Shown here piece after piece: positions 1 through 12,053 of a stretch of 64,000 nucleotides of DNA; position 1 is the first letter of the stretch; each line of letters opens with the position of its first letter. The stretch spans positions 24,789,642 through 24,853,641 of the forward strand of contig CM043791.1 of the NCBI GenBank assembly GCA_023974075.1. The letters are read 5' to 3'. The notes below the pieces were generated by a model. That model had not been told where the DNA came from. It did no database searches and worked only from the letters and a program-made list of their open reading frames with translations. Made by a program: the position numbers and the translations under genes. The DNA comes from Chaenocephalus aceratus (Eukaryota; Chordata; Actinopteri; Perciformes; Channichthyidae).

Positions 1-216
1 TATCAGTGAGTCGATATCAGGTTAAATTATGTTAAATACATATGCATATTTTAAACAAGGGAAGGGGGTTTCGTCATAAATTAATAGATGTATGCTTGTA
101 ATGTTATTTTTGTATGGATAGTCAATATTTTAAAAATAAATGTAATACTATAAGCCTGCTATTATTATATTTATTAAACAGTATAATGCTCCTAACTGAT
201 TTTAATACCACTTCAG

Positions 217-425
217 AATCGGAGGGTAAACGCTCCAGGACCAGTTACACCCGCTACCAGACTCTGGAGCTGGAGAAAGAGTTTCACTTCAACCGGTACC
301 TGAGCCGCCGCAGGCGCGTAGAGATCGCCCACACCCTGTGTCTAAACGAGAGGCAGATCAAAATCTGGTTCCAGAACAGACGTATGAAGTGGAAGAAGGA
401 CTCAAAGATCAAAGTGAAGGAGTAA
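217..425 (+). CDS. hoxc5a: Hoxc5a homeodomain transcription factor, exon 2 (exon 1 lies left of the window)
   Basis: Sequence-specific nuclear activator/repressor of axial patterning. Only the second coding exon is present. A splice acceptor (cttcag) ends at 216. The two leading bases complete a phase-1 codon, giving residues [16 protein letters not shown] once a preceding G from exon 1 is assumed, and this junction is typical of Hox5 proteins. The exon then encodes a complete 60-residue homeodomain with the recognition helix [13 protein letters not shown] and stops at TAA 423-425. The KRSRTSYT N-terminal arm and the short tail KDSKIKVKE match Hoxc5 better than Hoxa5/b5, which have KRARTAYT and a longer tail. 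An open frame running back to position 114 is intron. Hoxc4a follows on the same strand about 9.3 kb downstream. Paralog group 5 is secure, and the C-cluster assignment is supported by the neighbour hoxc4a. Confidence 0.93.
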
Positions 426-1207
426 AAAGTGCAGGAGAGACCCGGGTGCATGCAGCACGTTTTCAGCCCCACACTGCACAGTGCTGGAGTGCCGCCTGAC
501 CTCCGGATGAACTGCTAGGAGCAATGACATCATGACACCGCTCTGTGTGCTTCATCACCAATTATGTGTCACTTGCTGGAGTTTGGGACCTAATGTATTG
601 AATATCACTCTCTTTGATCAATCGGTTTACATTTCTAAATTAATTTGCAGCCCATGCGATGATAACCTCACTTTGCTGCACGAAGGGGACAAGAGGTTGA
701 GGGGAGCTGGGGTCCTTCACGCTGCAAGGCTGTGTGGTCTGCAGTGCACTGAAAGGCACAATGCTACTAATATATGTTTTTAATTAGGATAATAGTAGTG
801 GAGGCTGGGCAAAGGCCTGTATCATTTCCAATATCATCATCATGTGATAAAACGTTAAGGTCAGTGAATCAATATAGAAAGACATACATATTTCTGGCTG
901 CAATCTTTTCTAAATAATAAACAGATAGTTTATCTCCAGTAAAAATACTTTTTCTTTCTACTTTTGGAACTCACTCCATGTTGCAGTGGTTGAAGGTGAG
1001 ATAATGTCCTGTGAGATAATATCGTTGTGAGTGGGTTTCTGTGAAGGCATCTTCCCTGTTGTTTGTTATATCCTTGTGAATTTGAATCATTGTGTATTAT
1101 TCAGTCACTGTGATAATATTGTGATGTGCAATGAAGCCATTTATTTTGCCCTCTGTAAACTTACGGTGCCTGGAATAACTGAGATGGCTCGATTGTCGAT
1201 TGTAACC

Positions 1208-1213
1208 AATAAA
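1208..1213 (+). terminator. Candidate hoxc5a polyadenylation signal
   Basis: A canonical AATAAA lies about 780 bases after the hoxc5a stop codon, preceded by an otherwise featureless AT-rich stretch that would be the 3' UTR (426-1207). No transcript evidence is available, so this is positional inference. Confidence 0.45.
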
Positions 1214-4200
1214 GTCTCATCAAATTAAATTACATTTTCCTATGGTCAGTATGCACTTTTGTCTCATTATTTTTCTCATATCAGGGATAGGTATTCGAAT
1301 CTCAAAGCTCGCGCATATTTAATGACTTGTGAGCTATAAGTCTACTGAATTTAACTAAGTATACCCTAAAAAAAGGAGACTACGCTTTTTAAATATTATT
1401 TTTTTTTATTCCACTGATCACGTTTTCTTTGCGTCAATTCCATTGACTGACAAACGCGCTCTGAAGTTTAAGGCCCTCATAAAACTTTACTGCCCCTTTT
1501 TCCAGCACTCCACCTATGCAGACTGCCGTTTCCTGTTTTGCCAAGGAAGGAAGGGACACTTGCCTGTGATAACACAAGCCCACGACATGGATGCAAAACT
1601 TTGGTTTCCTGTGGCCGCAGACAAACGCGTCATCAATGCTGAGGCCATATGGCAACTTTATGATATCGCCATGCTCTTTAATTCTGGCATCATTACACTG
1701 AAGTTAAAACAACACTATAGTGACCTTGTATACCTATCATGCTTTTGCCTGGTGTCTGTATCCAACAACTTTCGTCGAATTAGTAGTAGTATGACGCAGC
1801 ATAGCCCAAGGTTGTGAGGTAATTTCTCTATAGGCTACTACTTAAAGAAAATAAAAATCAACTCACCTCTCAACTAATAGCTTCATATTAAACTCCCTTG
1901 ACGGTTATGAGAACCGGTCAGCACAGCGTCCACTTTCTCTGCGCTCTGTTGGGCCTATAACTATATATGGACAATGTATTGAATCCCTTTTTGAATGTCT
2001 TTCTTTTTGGGTATTTTAAAGTTTACAAGGTTACACATGCCAATTGCCCCAAGCAGGGCCTGTGAATGGTGCGCAGGAAGCACGTGGTGTCATTTAAGTG
2101 GGTTTTATGGCCTGGAAGAGCTGACAAACCTTCGATATATACACATCATATATAATCTTAACTGTCCGGAATCGCAGCTGCTGGCTTCCCCTTATCTGAG
2201 GAAGAAAGGGCTTTGTGGCAGTGAGGATGCAGTACCTTTCTCCGGACTGTGTAGTCGGCGGTGCGGATGACTGCGAGCTACTGCAGTAAGTTGCTTTTAA
2301 CTTCGCTTTCACAGGCCTGCGACTCTGCCGTTATTTAAATGGGGGAAATACTGGGTACGTTTTATACCACTACCGTCCAAATTAACTGTATTAATTGATG
2401 GTGAATATGCGTTTTATTATGTTATTATTTTTGTCTTTTAAAGGTTGGTGAAACTGTTGTTTTGAGGCATTTTTAAGGAGATTTGTTGTCGCATATTTAG
2501 TCTGGAAGAAACGGAATTAATGCCGCTCATGGTTATTGTTTTGTAATGAGGATTATTGTTTGTGCAGAATCCTCTTTATATTTGCACATGTAAGTTAAAT
2601 TATTAAATGCAAAAAAGGGTATTTTAATGCATCTCAAAATATATGAGACACAGTGGCAGTCGGTTTGATTCAACAGTTTGCTTGGCGCAAAATAACAAGC
2701 CACATATTTGAGAGGTGACCGAGGGAAATAAAAGTCAGACAGGACTATCAAAAATCTTCATCAGCTTCACGGTCCACCCATGTACCTCTCCTTCTCTCTC
2801 AACATAGACTTACGGACACTTTTTTTACCAATGCACTTTTTGAGTAATTGAGTAAGGGTGCAGATAGTGCAACCGACACAGTTTATTTAAAATATAATGT
2901 GACTTTTGTTCCGTGATGCTAAAATGTTGTTCTAGTTGAAATACTGCACCATAAAAGCTATAAGGTACATACGCTCCTTATTAAACTGCTTCATCTCACT
3001 GTGTCACCTTGAGGTTCGTGTTTGTCCTGGTGAGCATCTGTTGTTTTAGGGTCATGTCTGGGCCAACAGTCAGGTTTGATTCAAAGGCACTTTGCAGTGT
3101 AATGATGGCATGTTTAAACTCAGAGCGTGTGAAACACACAGTGAGGATGTGAGTGTGACTATTGCATGTTTTACAAAAATGCACCTTGTTTTTGCACAAG
3201 GAATATGTGTTCTCCATCCGCATACCCCTTCTGACTTGTTGTCTTCTTTGCATATCACTAGTTTGATCAGTTTGGAGACTGATGAGGCGATGTGATTTTA
3301 ATCTCTATAATCTTTCTGTTGCTCTATTGTACATTATTTACTTTTCAATATGTCTTATAAAGCTGTTCAGACGGGTAATACCTCCATTTTATTAATCAAT
3401 GTGTGGAATTGCAAATTGCTCATTTTGGTGTTGTATGTTAGTTAAGCTGGCAGAGCAAGGTGCAGCAGGTTCGACTCTTAATCAAATTATGGGTGTCCAG
3501 GCTTCAGGTTCAGATGTTTTAGAATCTGTAAACCCTGATTAACCTTATTTTCTTTATTGTTTAAACTAAAACAATAGGATAACTATTCGTTTTCAGGTGT
3601 GCAGGATAATGAATTATACACCTCCAATAGGGGGCACTGTGTAACACGCTCCTGTGTGGGTGACATATTGTGGGGGTAATGTGTCCATAAAAGCATGGAT
3701 TAGTGCTCTGTCCATTGCATCATTTTATTTTTATATTGCCCTATTTTTTGAGCAGTTGCGTTGTACTCTTTACTGTTATCAGAAGGAAACAATATTATCA
3801 AACTCCCAAACTAAAAGAATAATATAATATTTAGGGAGTTGTTTCCTTCAGAACAACGTAAAATAGTATCTCTGCCACAATATAGGAACAAATGTATTAT
3901 GCGATATGAAACCTTAGAGGACGCAGGACCTTTTATTATAACCGATGTTGTGTTTTTTCTAATGACTTTCAGTCCTTGCATCTTCAGAGGAAGCTTGAAT
4001 CAAGCTTCTGAATCAAAGTCACTCCAGCCTAAAACAATGATAGCACTTCAGTAAAAGTGTAACAGTCTAAACATCCATTTTCACTGCTATGTTCTGTACT
4101 GTTGTATTCCTTTCTTTGACCTGTGGAGCTGACACTGTCATCATTCAATCCACAGAGGTCATTTCCGGGTAGGCACAGACTTCCCTTTGTCTCAGTCCAA

Positions 4201-6858
4201 AAAGGAATCATAAAGTCTCATTACAGCGTTTTCCAACACGGCCTAAATGTATTTACAATGTGAAGACAAAGTCGTGAGTTTTTTATGGACTGTGCGCAAT
4301 AATTCAGCACCGTTGAAGTCCAGGGATTTCTATTCATAGAACATTTGCCCAAGGAAATACCAAAATGCTTGTAAATTAACTTTTACTGTCTGAATATGAC
4401 CCGTTCTAAATTGTTCTGTCCTCGGTCCCAGTTCTGCACGAGCACACACATGTCAAAGCTTTTCTAGGGCAGCCTCCCTTCAATTAGGATAGATGACAGA
4501 GATCAGGCGCAGAGGGACAAACTGAAGCATCATTCAAATGAAATTATAACGAAACATAAAAAAAAAAAGTTCCTTGTGTTTTCTCACTGCAAGGTGAACT
4601 TTAGTCAAGTTGTAGGGGAAATGTAAATATAGAGTTTTCGATTAGTTTATATCATCTGTTGCTCATGATTTGATTTAAATCCCTTCTTTGTGAAATAGTA
4701 CCTTTGTATGATATTGTGGCCATTTTAAATGTAGCAAAAACGAAATATGGACCACAATGCATTCATTCAGTTCAACGTTGTAAGCATGATTTATTTGACC
4801 TATTGCTCGATTCATTCAGGAATGGTCAGTAGATATTCAAAATGTATTTGTTTAAATGTAAATATACATTTTAAAATGTGTTGAATGTTGGGCTCTTTGT
4901 CACACATTTTAATTGTGCAGGTTGGATACAAAAATTCATGTTCACAAAAAAAAAGACTGCTCCTGATTTTCGTTTTCTTTTTTCTTTTTTTCAGGCAGTC
5001 CATCGGGTCAAATTGAATGCATGGGACCGTGGATTTATCAGTAAGTGTTTTCAATCTCCCCACGCCTTTCCACCTGGCTTTCGTCAAGAGAAGTGACACT
5101 TTGTGGAGGTTGTTATTTGTCTGATAAACAGCTGGCTTAACCCCGGGTACTGGTGTCTGCACTCTTAGCGAACTGGTTAGACAGCGGTTTTAAAAATCAC
5201 ATTGTTGTTTTTTGCTTTTATTTCAAACTCTAAAAATCGAATTACTGTCCTCCTGCAGAGTACTTTTGCTTTAATAGCCAGCCAAAAGTTTCACTCTAGT
5301 TGCACAGGTGAACTGGATTTAAGTCTGCAGTGTGAGTCTAATGAACCACAGCATTGCTCTAATGAACTGCAAACCTACCCATGTTTTCTGTGAGCATCCG
5401 GTATCTGAAAGCACCTCTGCTCCCCTGGCGGCTGCGGTTAGAGGGTATTCATATCCAACTAGTCTCCAGTCTGTCTGCACTTCATTAAAACTTTTTATTT
5501 TAACTGGACGATCCAGTTTAACATTATTACACATGGGGAGAGTAAAGGCTATTAGGTTAAGGGTTTGATTAAAAGCGCATCGTAACAATGTTCATCAGGG
5601 AGCAGATTATTGCACTGTCTGCATCCAGGTCAGTTGCTGCTGGGCCACCAAATTAAAAACGTGCCATACATGGACACAACCACGACCTCCTCATAGTTTT
5701 GCACAGATTTATTTTGTTTACATATGAACATGTGTGAACACGATACTACTGCTGTTATTTTACAAAGGGGAGAAAAACAGAGTTTAACAATTTCTCAGAT
5801 GAACAAATGAAACATCAAATTAGTTCGCCTGAGGGCCCCATTTTTTGTACTTCTACATTATAACTAGTTATTGAACTAGGTGCACGATCTGAAAGCCATT
5901 TGTGGGGAGAAAGAATTCATTGCTGTCCCCCCATCAATAATCCTTGGCAGTGAACTATTGGAATCAGTCAAACGCGAGGGGTGAAACGCAGGTCAGGCTG
6001 TCTAACTAATATTAAAATGCGTGCGCCGGAGCGAGCGAGAGGGAGTATGTGGTGTGCGTGCAGCTCCTTCACACTGACTGCGTGCACAACAAACTGCATG
6101 CATTTAGATGAGCATATGACAAAGTCAAATTAACATGGGTTTGTTTTTGTGTGACAATGTTCGTTTGTTCACTGTTATATGGCTAAAAATTATTTGTTCT
6201 TCAATACAAGCAATCTGTGAAATTGATACACACTCGGAGAAATATGTAGATTGAGATCATTTCTGACAGTGTTTGAAGCCCCCTGTGCATTTCCACTGTA
6301 ATCAATTCCATTGATTCACAATCTGAGCATGTTTGCTGTTTTTAATAACCCCGAAACAGGTCACATGTCTGATATTGCATTTTTCATCCGAGGCTTTTCT
6401 CATTAGCTTCCAGAGTGGCAGGAAGAAAGGTTACCGAGCGGTCAGTATGGTAATAGAAGGCAGAAGGAACAATGGAAACTTATTTTTCATCTGTGCTGTC
6501 ACGCCGTCCCTTTGTATCCGCCGTGTTTGTGACTGAATATTCATATATAGGAGCTACCTCAAAGGCAGAGGTTGAACGTTAAGAAAAGAGACCCCCTTGT
6601 CCCTTTTGCACACGACGCGCTTGTGTGTGCGTGTGCAGGCATATGTGTTTTTTTGTATAGGGCAACACATATTAAAATCACATTTTATTGGACAAAAAAG
6701 CACCATTTATATGATTTCTTTTACAAACAACATCTCATGTGCAGTATTTTTCGCAGCCTGAATATTTCTTCTGACACTACTTTTTTCAGACCTGATACCC
6801 TGCTTGCATAGGTTTGCCTGAGATATCTCCTTTGCAGTGTGTACCCTAAAACACATTA
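1214..6858. other. hoxc5a to mir-10b intergenic DNA, no gene seen
   Basis: No open frame here has a recognisable domain or coding-like composition. The block 5900-6130 is less AT-rich than its surroundings. It contains a CATCAATAATC motif and a purine-rich GCGAGCGAGAGGGAG run, so it could be a regulatory element or a distal hoxc4a/pri-mir-10 promoter. That is a guess from composition only. Confidence 0.5.
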
Positions 6859-6942
6859 GTTGTCTATATGTACCCTGTAGAACCGAATTTGTGTGAAGTA
6901 CAAACAATCGCAAATACGTCTCTACAGGAATATATGGGCAAC
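6859..6942 (+). ncRNA. mir10b: miR-10b-type microRNA precursor hairpin
   Basis: The 23-nt block 6871-6893 begins TACCCTGTAGAACCGAATTT and is the vertebrate miR-10b guide (U-rich 5' end, ACC rather than the TCC of miR-10a at the centre). The 3' arm, about 6911-6932, carries CAAATACGTCTCTACAGG. It pairs back across a loop at 6894-6910 with few mismatches, and the lower stem closes with GTTG at 6859 against CAAC ending at 6942. miR-10 genes in vertebrate Hox clusters sit between paralog groups 5 and 4, and this one lies between hoxc5a and hoxc4a on the same strand. The mature RNA loads Argonaute and represses targets, including some Hox mRNAs. In the zebrafish naming scheme the HoxCa copy is mir-10b-2; the exact suffix here is an inference. 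Confidence 0.95.
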
Positions 6943-7537
6943 TGAAATACCACGCCATGGACTCTTCTGCTTCTGCTCCTCTTCACGTCTCTTCTGGCTT
7001 CCTTTTCCCTGCTATTGAAACCACAAGCATCATACACATACCGCCTATATCCAGGCACTAGCAATGCAATAACATTGTCACAGTGTATTCATAGTCCAGA
7101 CAGCCGTAGATTGCGTATACGCCACAGAGAGCAAACCCATGTGTGCAGTGTGCAGTGTGCGGCTATACTGTCTCAGACCCTGTAAAACACGGTAGGAACC
7201 AGGGGTCGTTTAAAAGTGACTGATTTACGGCTTTTATTGCTCTATAAAACGCCTCTAACATCCTCGCTAGGGGTAATAGAAATGTCGTGTGCATTCTGTA
7301 CAAACAGGACAGCCAGAAATGTCATTTCACGTCTCGTGTTTAACCATATTATGTAGTTATTGCTGTGAAAATAGATACATCGGTTAACTGGCAATTTACT
7401 GCTTTTGACCCATATAGATTAAGTGTTACTTCTGCTCAGGCTTAATGTTTCTCCAAGTGGGAGCCTATGACTTTCTTTATTATTATTATTATTATTATTT
7501 TTATTATTGTTATTATTATCATTATTATTATTATTAC

Positions 7538-7594
<57 letters not shown>

Positions 7595-9640
7595 CATGAT
7601 CTTTTCCTTGTTATTTTCGCTGCTGACGCGAAAACAACCACAATAACATTTTTTTAAAAAGCATTACAAATATATTATAATCTAGATGTTGTTGGGAGGC
7701 TTCTAATAAAGGGAGTAAACCTTTCTCTCTTCAACCACAGCTGACTCTGAGATAAGAATGGGAAGCATACAGCACATGACAAGTTTACACAGCCAGGCAG
7801 GATCAGTTTACATTTACCAGCAGACCTCCAGTAATGTGGGCAGGGCTTCAGCCAGGAATAGCATGTAACATTTGAAGACTCAGATATTATGCTAATTTTC
7901 TAATCGTTTTTCCCTCTTTTTACAAAGTTGAAATAAGTAGGACTTTAAAGAAAACTAAAGAGTAAACAAATCAGTTGCATGTATTTCTGTATGGCATTTT
8001 TCAAATACTTCCTCTCAGCATTTTCTTTCAGATAATATGGGTTGTAGCAGGTCCACACACAGTCAGCTGAATTACATTGTAGCCACATGGTTTTATTGTA
8101 GGCCATAACAAAGGTCAAACAAGTCTTGCTAGTATAATGACATTCCAATGTTGTTAAAACAGAAGGCCGGGAGAAGATGAACATAATACAGACAAGAGCA
8201 GCACTTTTGTTAGAAAAAGCCTCAGAATTGAAATGATTTTTTAATGGTGTTTGGTATTTTTTCATATGTATCTTTAAGCAGGACTTGCTGCATGTAGTGA
8301 GCTCTTTAGTTAAAAGGGAGGGAGTTCAATGGCTTTAACCGGTCTGCAGCGACCACATTTAACTTCTCTGTGACACAATACGACTCCCTTGCAGTTAAAT
8401 CAGCAGATAATTGAGACTCTCTATTATGATATTGGTTCTGAGACACCCTGTGTTCCCATGCTGGCTGGTCTGTGACATCATGATGCTCTGAACAGTTGTC
8501 AGGTTTGTGACACTGCAGTGGGGCTGCTGTTTTATGAACGGTGTGATTTCACAGCATATAGAGTAAGTTTGGCCTGTTGGCTGATCCACTGGAGTCTGAT
8601 GTTATAATTGTATTGTGAGCTTTTCTAAAATTGTGATGGTGTCATCACAATTACCATATTCATATTTAAATGTAATTATTCAAAGCTTTTGTTTAATAAT
8701 TGTTGTATCTTACAGAATAACAATATCATTAAAAGTTAAAGGTGCATCTTACACTTTGGCTTTTCTTCTATTTGTATCCTTTTATACCATATTCTAGAAC
8801 ATGGCTTTTCTTAATTCTTATCACTTTATTTGTTTTTTTTGTAAATCAGCCAACCCCTTTGGTTCCAGCTGATGCATGCTTTGACATTCAAAGCAGCTAT
8901 ACTGAAAGTACATGCCTGACACTTTCAATCAGGCACATTTTTTTTCGTTATTCTCACCAAATTTCAATTAAAAGTTGAAGGCTGAGACTTTTAATTGATA
9001 GCCTGAAGAAAATGGACATCATTTCAAAATAGACAAATCTCTCATAATTGAATGAAAGCTTTTGTTTAAGCAGCCTGACTCTTCCTGTCCACCTTTTTGC
9101 AACATTATTAATTACCAGCCTTACTTAAAAAAATCAACCACACCTCCATGAGCATCTCAACACTCCAGTCTTTTATGACATTTAGATTCACTATTCAATA
9201 TTAGTGCTGAAATGCTTATATAATCTTACAAAACTGATGCAGCTGTAATGCCTACGTGTATTAATGGACCGTAAGTTTCACAGCTAAAGAGCTGTTGGTA
9301 AAGCATGTGCCTTCATTAATTAGAAGATAACCTTTATATAGGGAGCAGGCTAACAACATGATTGGTTTGCTATTGTTGTGCCTTATCCTTGGCGGATCAC
9401 CCATTCTACCTTTGAATAATTGAAACCAGTAGATGTTGCCTATTTTATTTTTTCCTTGGTCAGCAACTAGCGACTAGTTTTGTCCCCAAGATCAATTGCC
9501 TTGGTAAGACAACGAGAGAGAGGAGGGGGTGAGTGAGATAGAGAGAGAGGGAAAGAGATAGAGATTTGTTCCCACAATGGCGACTGTAGGTATGCTAAAT
9601 ACCTCTGGTTCCTTATCCGGGAACTACCTCTTACTCTGCT
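6943..9640. other. mir-10b to hoxc4a spacer
   Basis: No coding exon is recognised. It holds a long ATT microsatellite (listed separately) and AT-rich unique sequence. A GA-rich tract (about 9509-9560, repeated GAGA units) directly precedes the hoxc4a start region. AT-rich blocks at 9300-9345 and 9380-9440 could belong to the hoxc4a promoter or enhancer. Confidence 0.45.
7477..7594. repeat. (ATT)n microsatellite
   Basis: About 118 bases of TTA/ATT trinucleotide repeat with a few interruptions (TTG, ATC, ACC). It lies about 0.5 kb after mir-10b and encodes nothing. Confidence 0.98.
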
Positions 9641-9757
9641 ATTGGGCCATTGGGTCACGTGGTAAAAGTAACTTTACAGGGCTGCTCGCAAGTAGGAGGG
9701 CTTTATGGAGCAGAAAAACGACAAAGCTAGAAAAATTATTTTCCACTCTAGAAATTA
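9641..9757 (+). promoter_or_regulatory. hoxc4a proximal promoter/5' UTR with CCAAT and E-box
   Basis: An ATTGG at 9641-9645 and a CCATTGG at 9647-9653 are followed two bases later by the palindromic E-box CACGTG (9656-9661), about 100 bp before the hoxc4a ATG. This is the NF-Y plus USF arrangement known from the Hoxb4 promoter. The sequence just before and over the start codon (AAATTAATGATCATGAGCTC) looks like that of other Hox4 genes. The role is inferred. Confidence 0.6.
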
Positions 9758-11058
9758 ATGATCATGAGCTCGTATTTGATGGAGTCTAACTACATTGATC
9801 CGAAATTTCCTCCATGCGAGGAATATTCGCAAAATAACTACATCCCTGAGCATAGTCCAGAATATTACAGTCGCGCAAGGGAGTCTGGCTTCCAGCATCA
9901 CCATCAGGAGTTATATCCTCCGCGGGCGAGCTACCAGGACCGCCAGTTTAACTGTGCAAGCATCCCTGAACCTGACTCGCCAAGGGGACATGGAGTACCC
10001 CAATCTGCGCACCTGGTGGTAGGGAAAGGGCAACCTGCTTCCTGTGAAACCCCACAGTTGTCCATGTCCCCCGCCACCCCACCGGCCGCAACCTCCGCCT
10101 GCAACCAAGCTACCCCGGAGCATCCAAACAGCACAGCCTCCTCCAAGCAGCCCGTGGTGTACCCATGGATGAAGAAAATTCACGCCAGCAATGGTAGGCA
10201 ACTTGTGTGTTTATGTTCCCTGCACTCCTCATGCTCCTCTCTCCCTTTCCCTCCCTTTATCAGTCCCTCTGACTCCCATCTCGTTGCCAGCCCCTGCTCC
10301 GATAGCAGGGAAGCCTTTGAAATGGCACAATTGAGGCGGATTTACGACTCGGCATTGGTAATTACACCCACCATAAATTTTATAGCCGAGGTATACTCAG
10401 GGCAGCCGTATCACCATGTGGCTTCTGCTGTTATGTATTGCGCGATAGAGAGAGGGGGAGAAATGAATAAGAAAAAAATTGAGCTTTGTAATCTTGCATT
10501 AATAATTTAGCTCATAGTTGGATGTGAGTGTCCTCTCATTACCCTGAGAAGTTCTTAACTTCCCATTTACATTTCTCAAACAGCTAAACATTCATATCCA
10601 ATAAATCTTTCGAGCCATATCTCAGTTCAGGCCATTCTTGTTTACCCCTCCTTTCCTCCCTTCTCTGTCTTCCTTTCTCTCCACTTATCCTTTTTCCAGT
10701 TTCGGGTTACAATGGGACGGAGACCAAGCGGTCTAGGACAGCATACACCCGGCAGCAAGTCTTAGAATTGGAGAAGGAATTCCACTATAACCGATATTTA
10801 ACTCGGCGGAGGCGCATCGAGATCGCCCACACCCTGGTTCTCTCCGAGCGACAGATTAAAATCTGGTTTCAAAACCGAAGGATGAAATGGAAAAAGGACC
10901 ACAGGCTCCCCAACACCAAAGTGAGATCCTCTTCCTCCTCCTCCGGGTCCAACACAAGCTCAGCAGCCGGCGCTGTTGCCGCTGCCTCGGCCACTAACAC
11001 TGGGGCCCCCGACGAACTCTCCGGAGCACAGCAAGGCGAGGATATTACCAGGTTATAA
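9758..11058 (+). CDS. hoxc4a: Hoxc4a homeodomain transcription factor, two exons (9758-10193, 10700-11058)
   Basis: Nuclear DNA-binding regulator of anterior trunk and hindbrain identity. Exon 1 starts at ATG 9758 with [25 protein letters not shown], the near-invariant Hox4 N-terminus (activation region, about residues 1-50). It contains a Ser/Pro-rich middle and the PBX-contacting hexapeptide VYPWMKK, and ends in AATG/GTAGGC at 10193 (phase 1). The intron is 506 bp. Exon 2 opens after TTTTTCCAG at 10699 and completes the codon. It encodes the homeodomain (about residues 154-213, recognition helix [15 protein letters not shown]), the group-4 tail LPNTKVRS, a Ser/Ala-rich stretch and the conserved C-terminus EDITRL, with TAA at 11056. 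The total is 264 residues, the usual HOXC4 length. The frame that stays open past 10193 to 10510 is intron read-through. The gene is intact. Confidence 0.98.
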
Positions 11059-11223
11059 AACCAAGAAGATCGGGGGTAGAAAAAGAACTGGTTATTTATA
11101 GAACAATTATATATTTTGTTTTCGTAGCTATCTTGTGCGGTTTCCTTTAAGTCCACAGTTATATAAAATGCATGTTATATAGCATGGATTACTGCGAATA
11201 CCGATGAATTATTTTTACGTGAC

Positions 11224-11230
11224 ACAGGGT
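11224..11230 (+). promoter_or_regulatory. miR-10 seed match in the hoxc4a 3' UTR
   Basis: ACAGGGT is complementary to nucleotides 2-8 of miR-10 and lies 166 bases past the hoxc4a stop, inside the likely 3' UTR. The base opposite miRNA position 1 is T, so it is a 7mer-m8 rather than an 8mer site. Function is inferred. Confidence 0.4.
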
Positions 11231-11602
11231 TTAATTTATTTGAAGCTGAATTAAAATGATGTTTTTTATTAAAAAATGTTTTGAATGAAGGATGAAAAAG
11301 TAGAAAAAAATATACATTTTATCAAAATGTTATTGTGGGCCATTGTTTTGCCCTGCTGCCCAATGTGAAATGCACAATCTATTTATTTCAAACAACACTG
11401 GAAGGAAATCAATATAATAATAGTTATTTTTGGTATAAAAATGCTGGAACACACCATTGATCTTGAACTTGTATGTTTTGGATAAAACCAATGTGTGAAT
11501 TACCTCGTGTATTTCAGAAACAGGATTTTGATTTACAATTTAGTTTTGTGGTGTTGATGTTGTGTTTATTAGACCGTTAAAAAGCAGATTATTGTGAAAT
11601 GC

Positions 11603-11649
11603 AATAAACGGAGTGTAGTGTACTTGTGATAATCATATTGGTCAATAAA
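11603..11649 (+). terminator. Candidate hoxc4a polyadenylation signals
   Basis: Two AATAAA hexamers (11603-11608 and 11644-11649) end an AT-rich 3' UTR of about 550 bases. Confidence 0.55.
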
Positions 11650-11878
11650 ACAGTGAGTGTCTACTAGTTTTAAATAGGTTTGGTCGAACTTCATTTTAGG
11701 CAAGATGAGGTCTGCTATTGTTTTGGATTCTCTTTTTGTGGGATTGCCCTAAAAAATGTACAGATGTGTGAATACTAGAACATTTCATGAGGGTAACAAG
11801 AATCACTGTGTTTTCAAACTGTGTTTGTAAATCCTGCAGCTCATTCTTGCGTCTTTGAATTAGCAATGTGTACAGGCA

Positions 11879-12053
<175 letters not shown>

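Noticed and set aside
114..216. Extension of the hoxc5a frame upstream of 217
   Set aside because: It is hydrophobic intron-like sequence ending in a splice acceptor, and Hox5 exon 2 begins at the E-S-x-G junction.
9758..10510. 250-codon open frame beginning as hoxc4a and running past 10193
   Set aside because: The part after 10193 is intron read-through. The GTAGGC donor and the in-phase acceptor at 10699 give the normal 264-residue Hoxc4.
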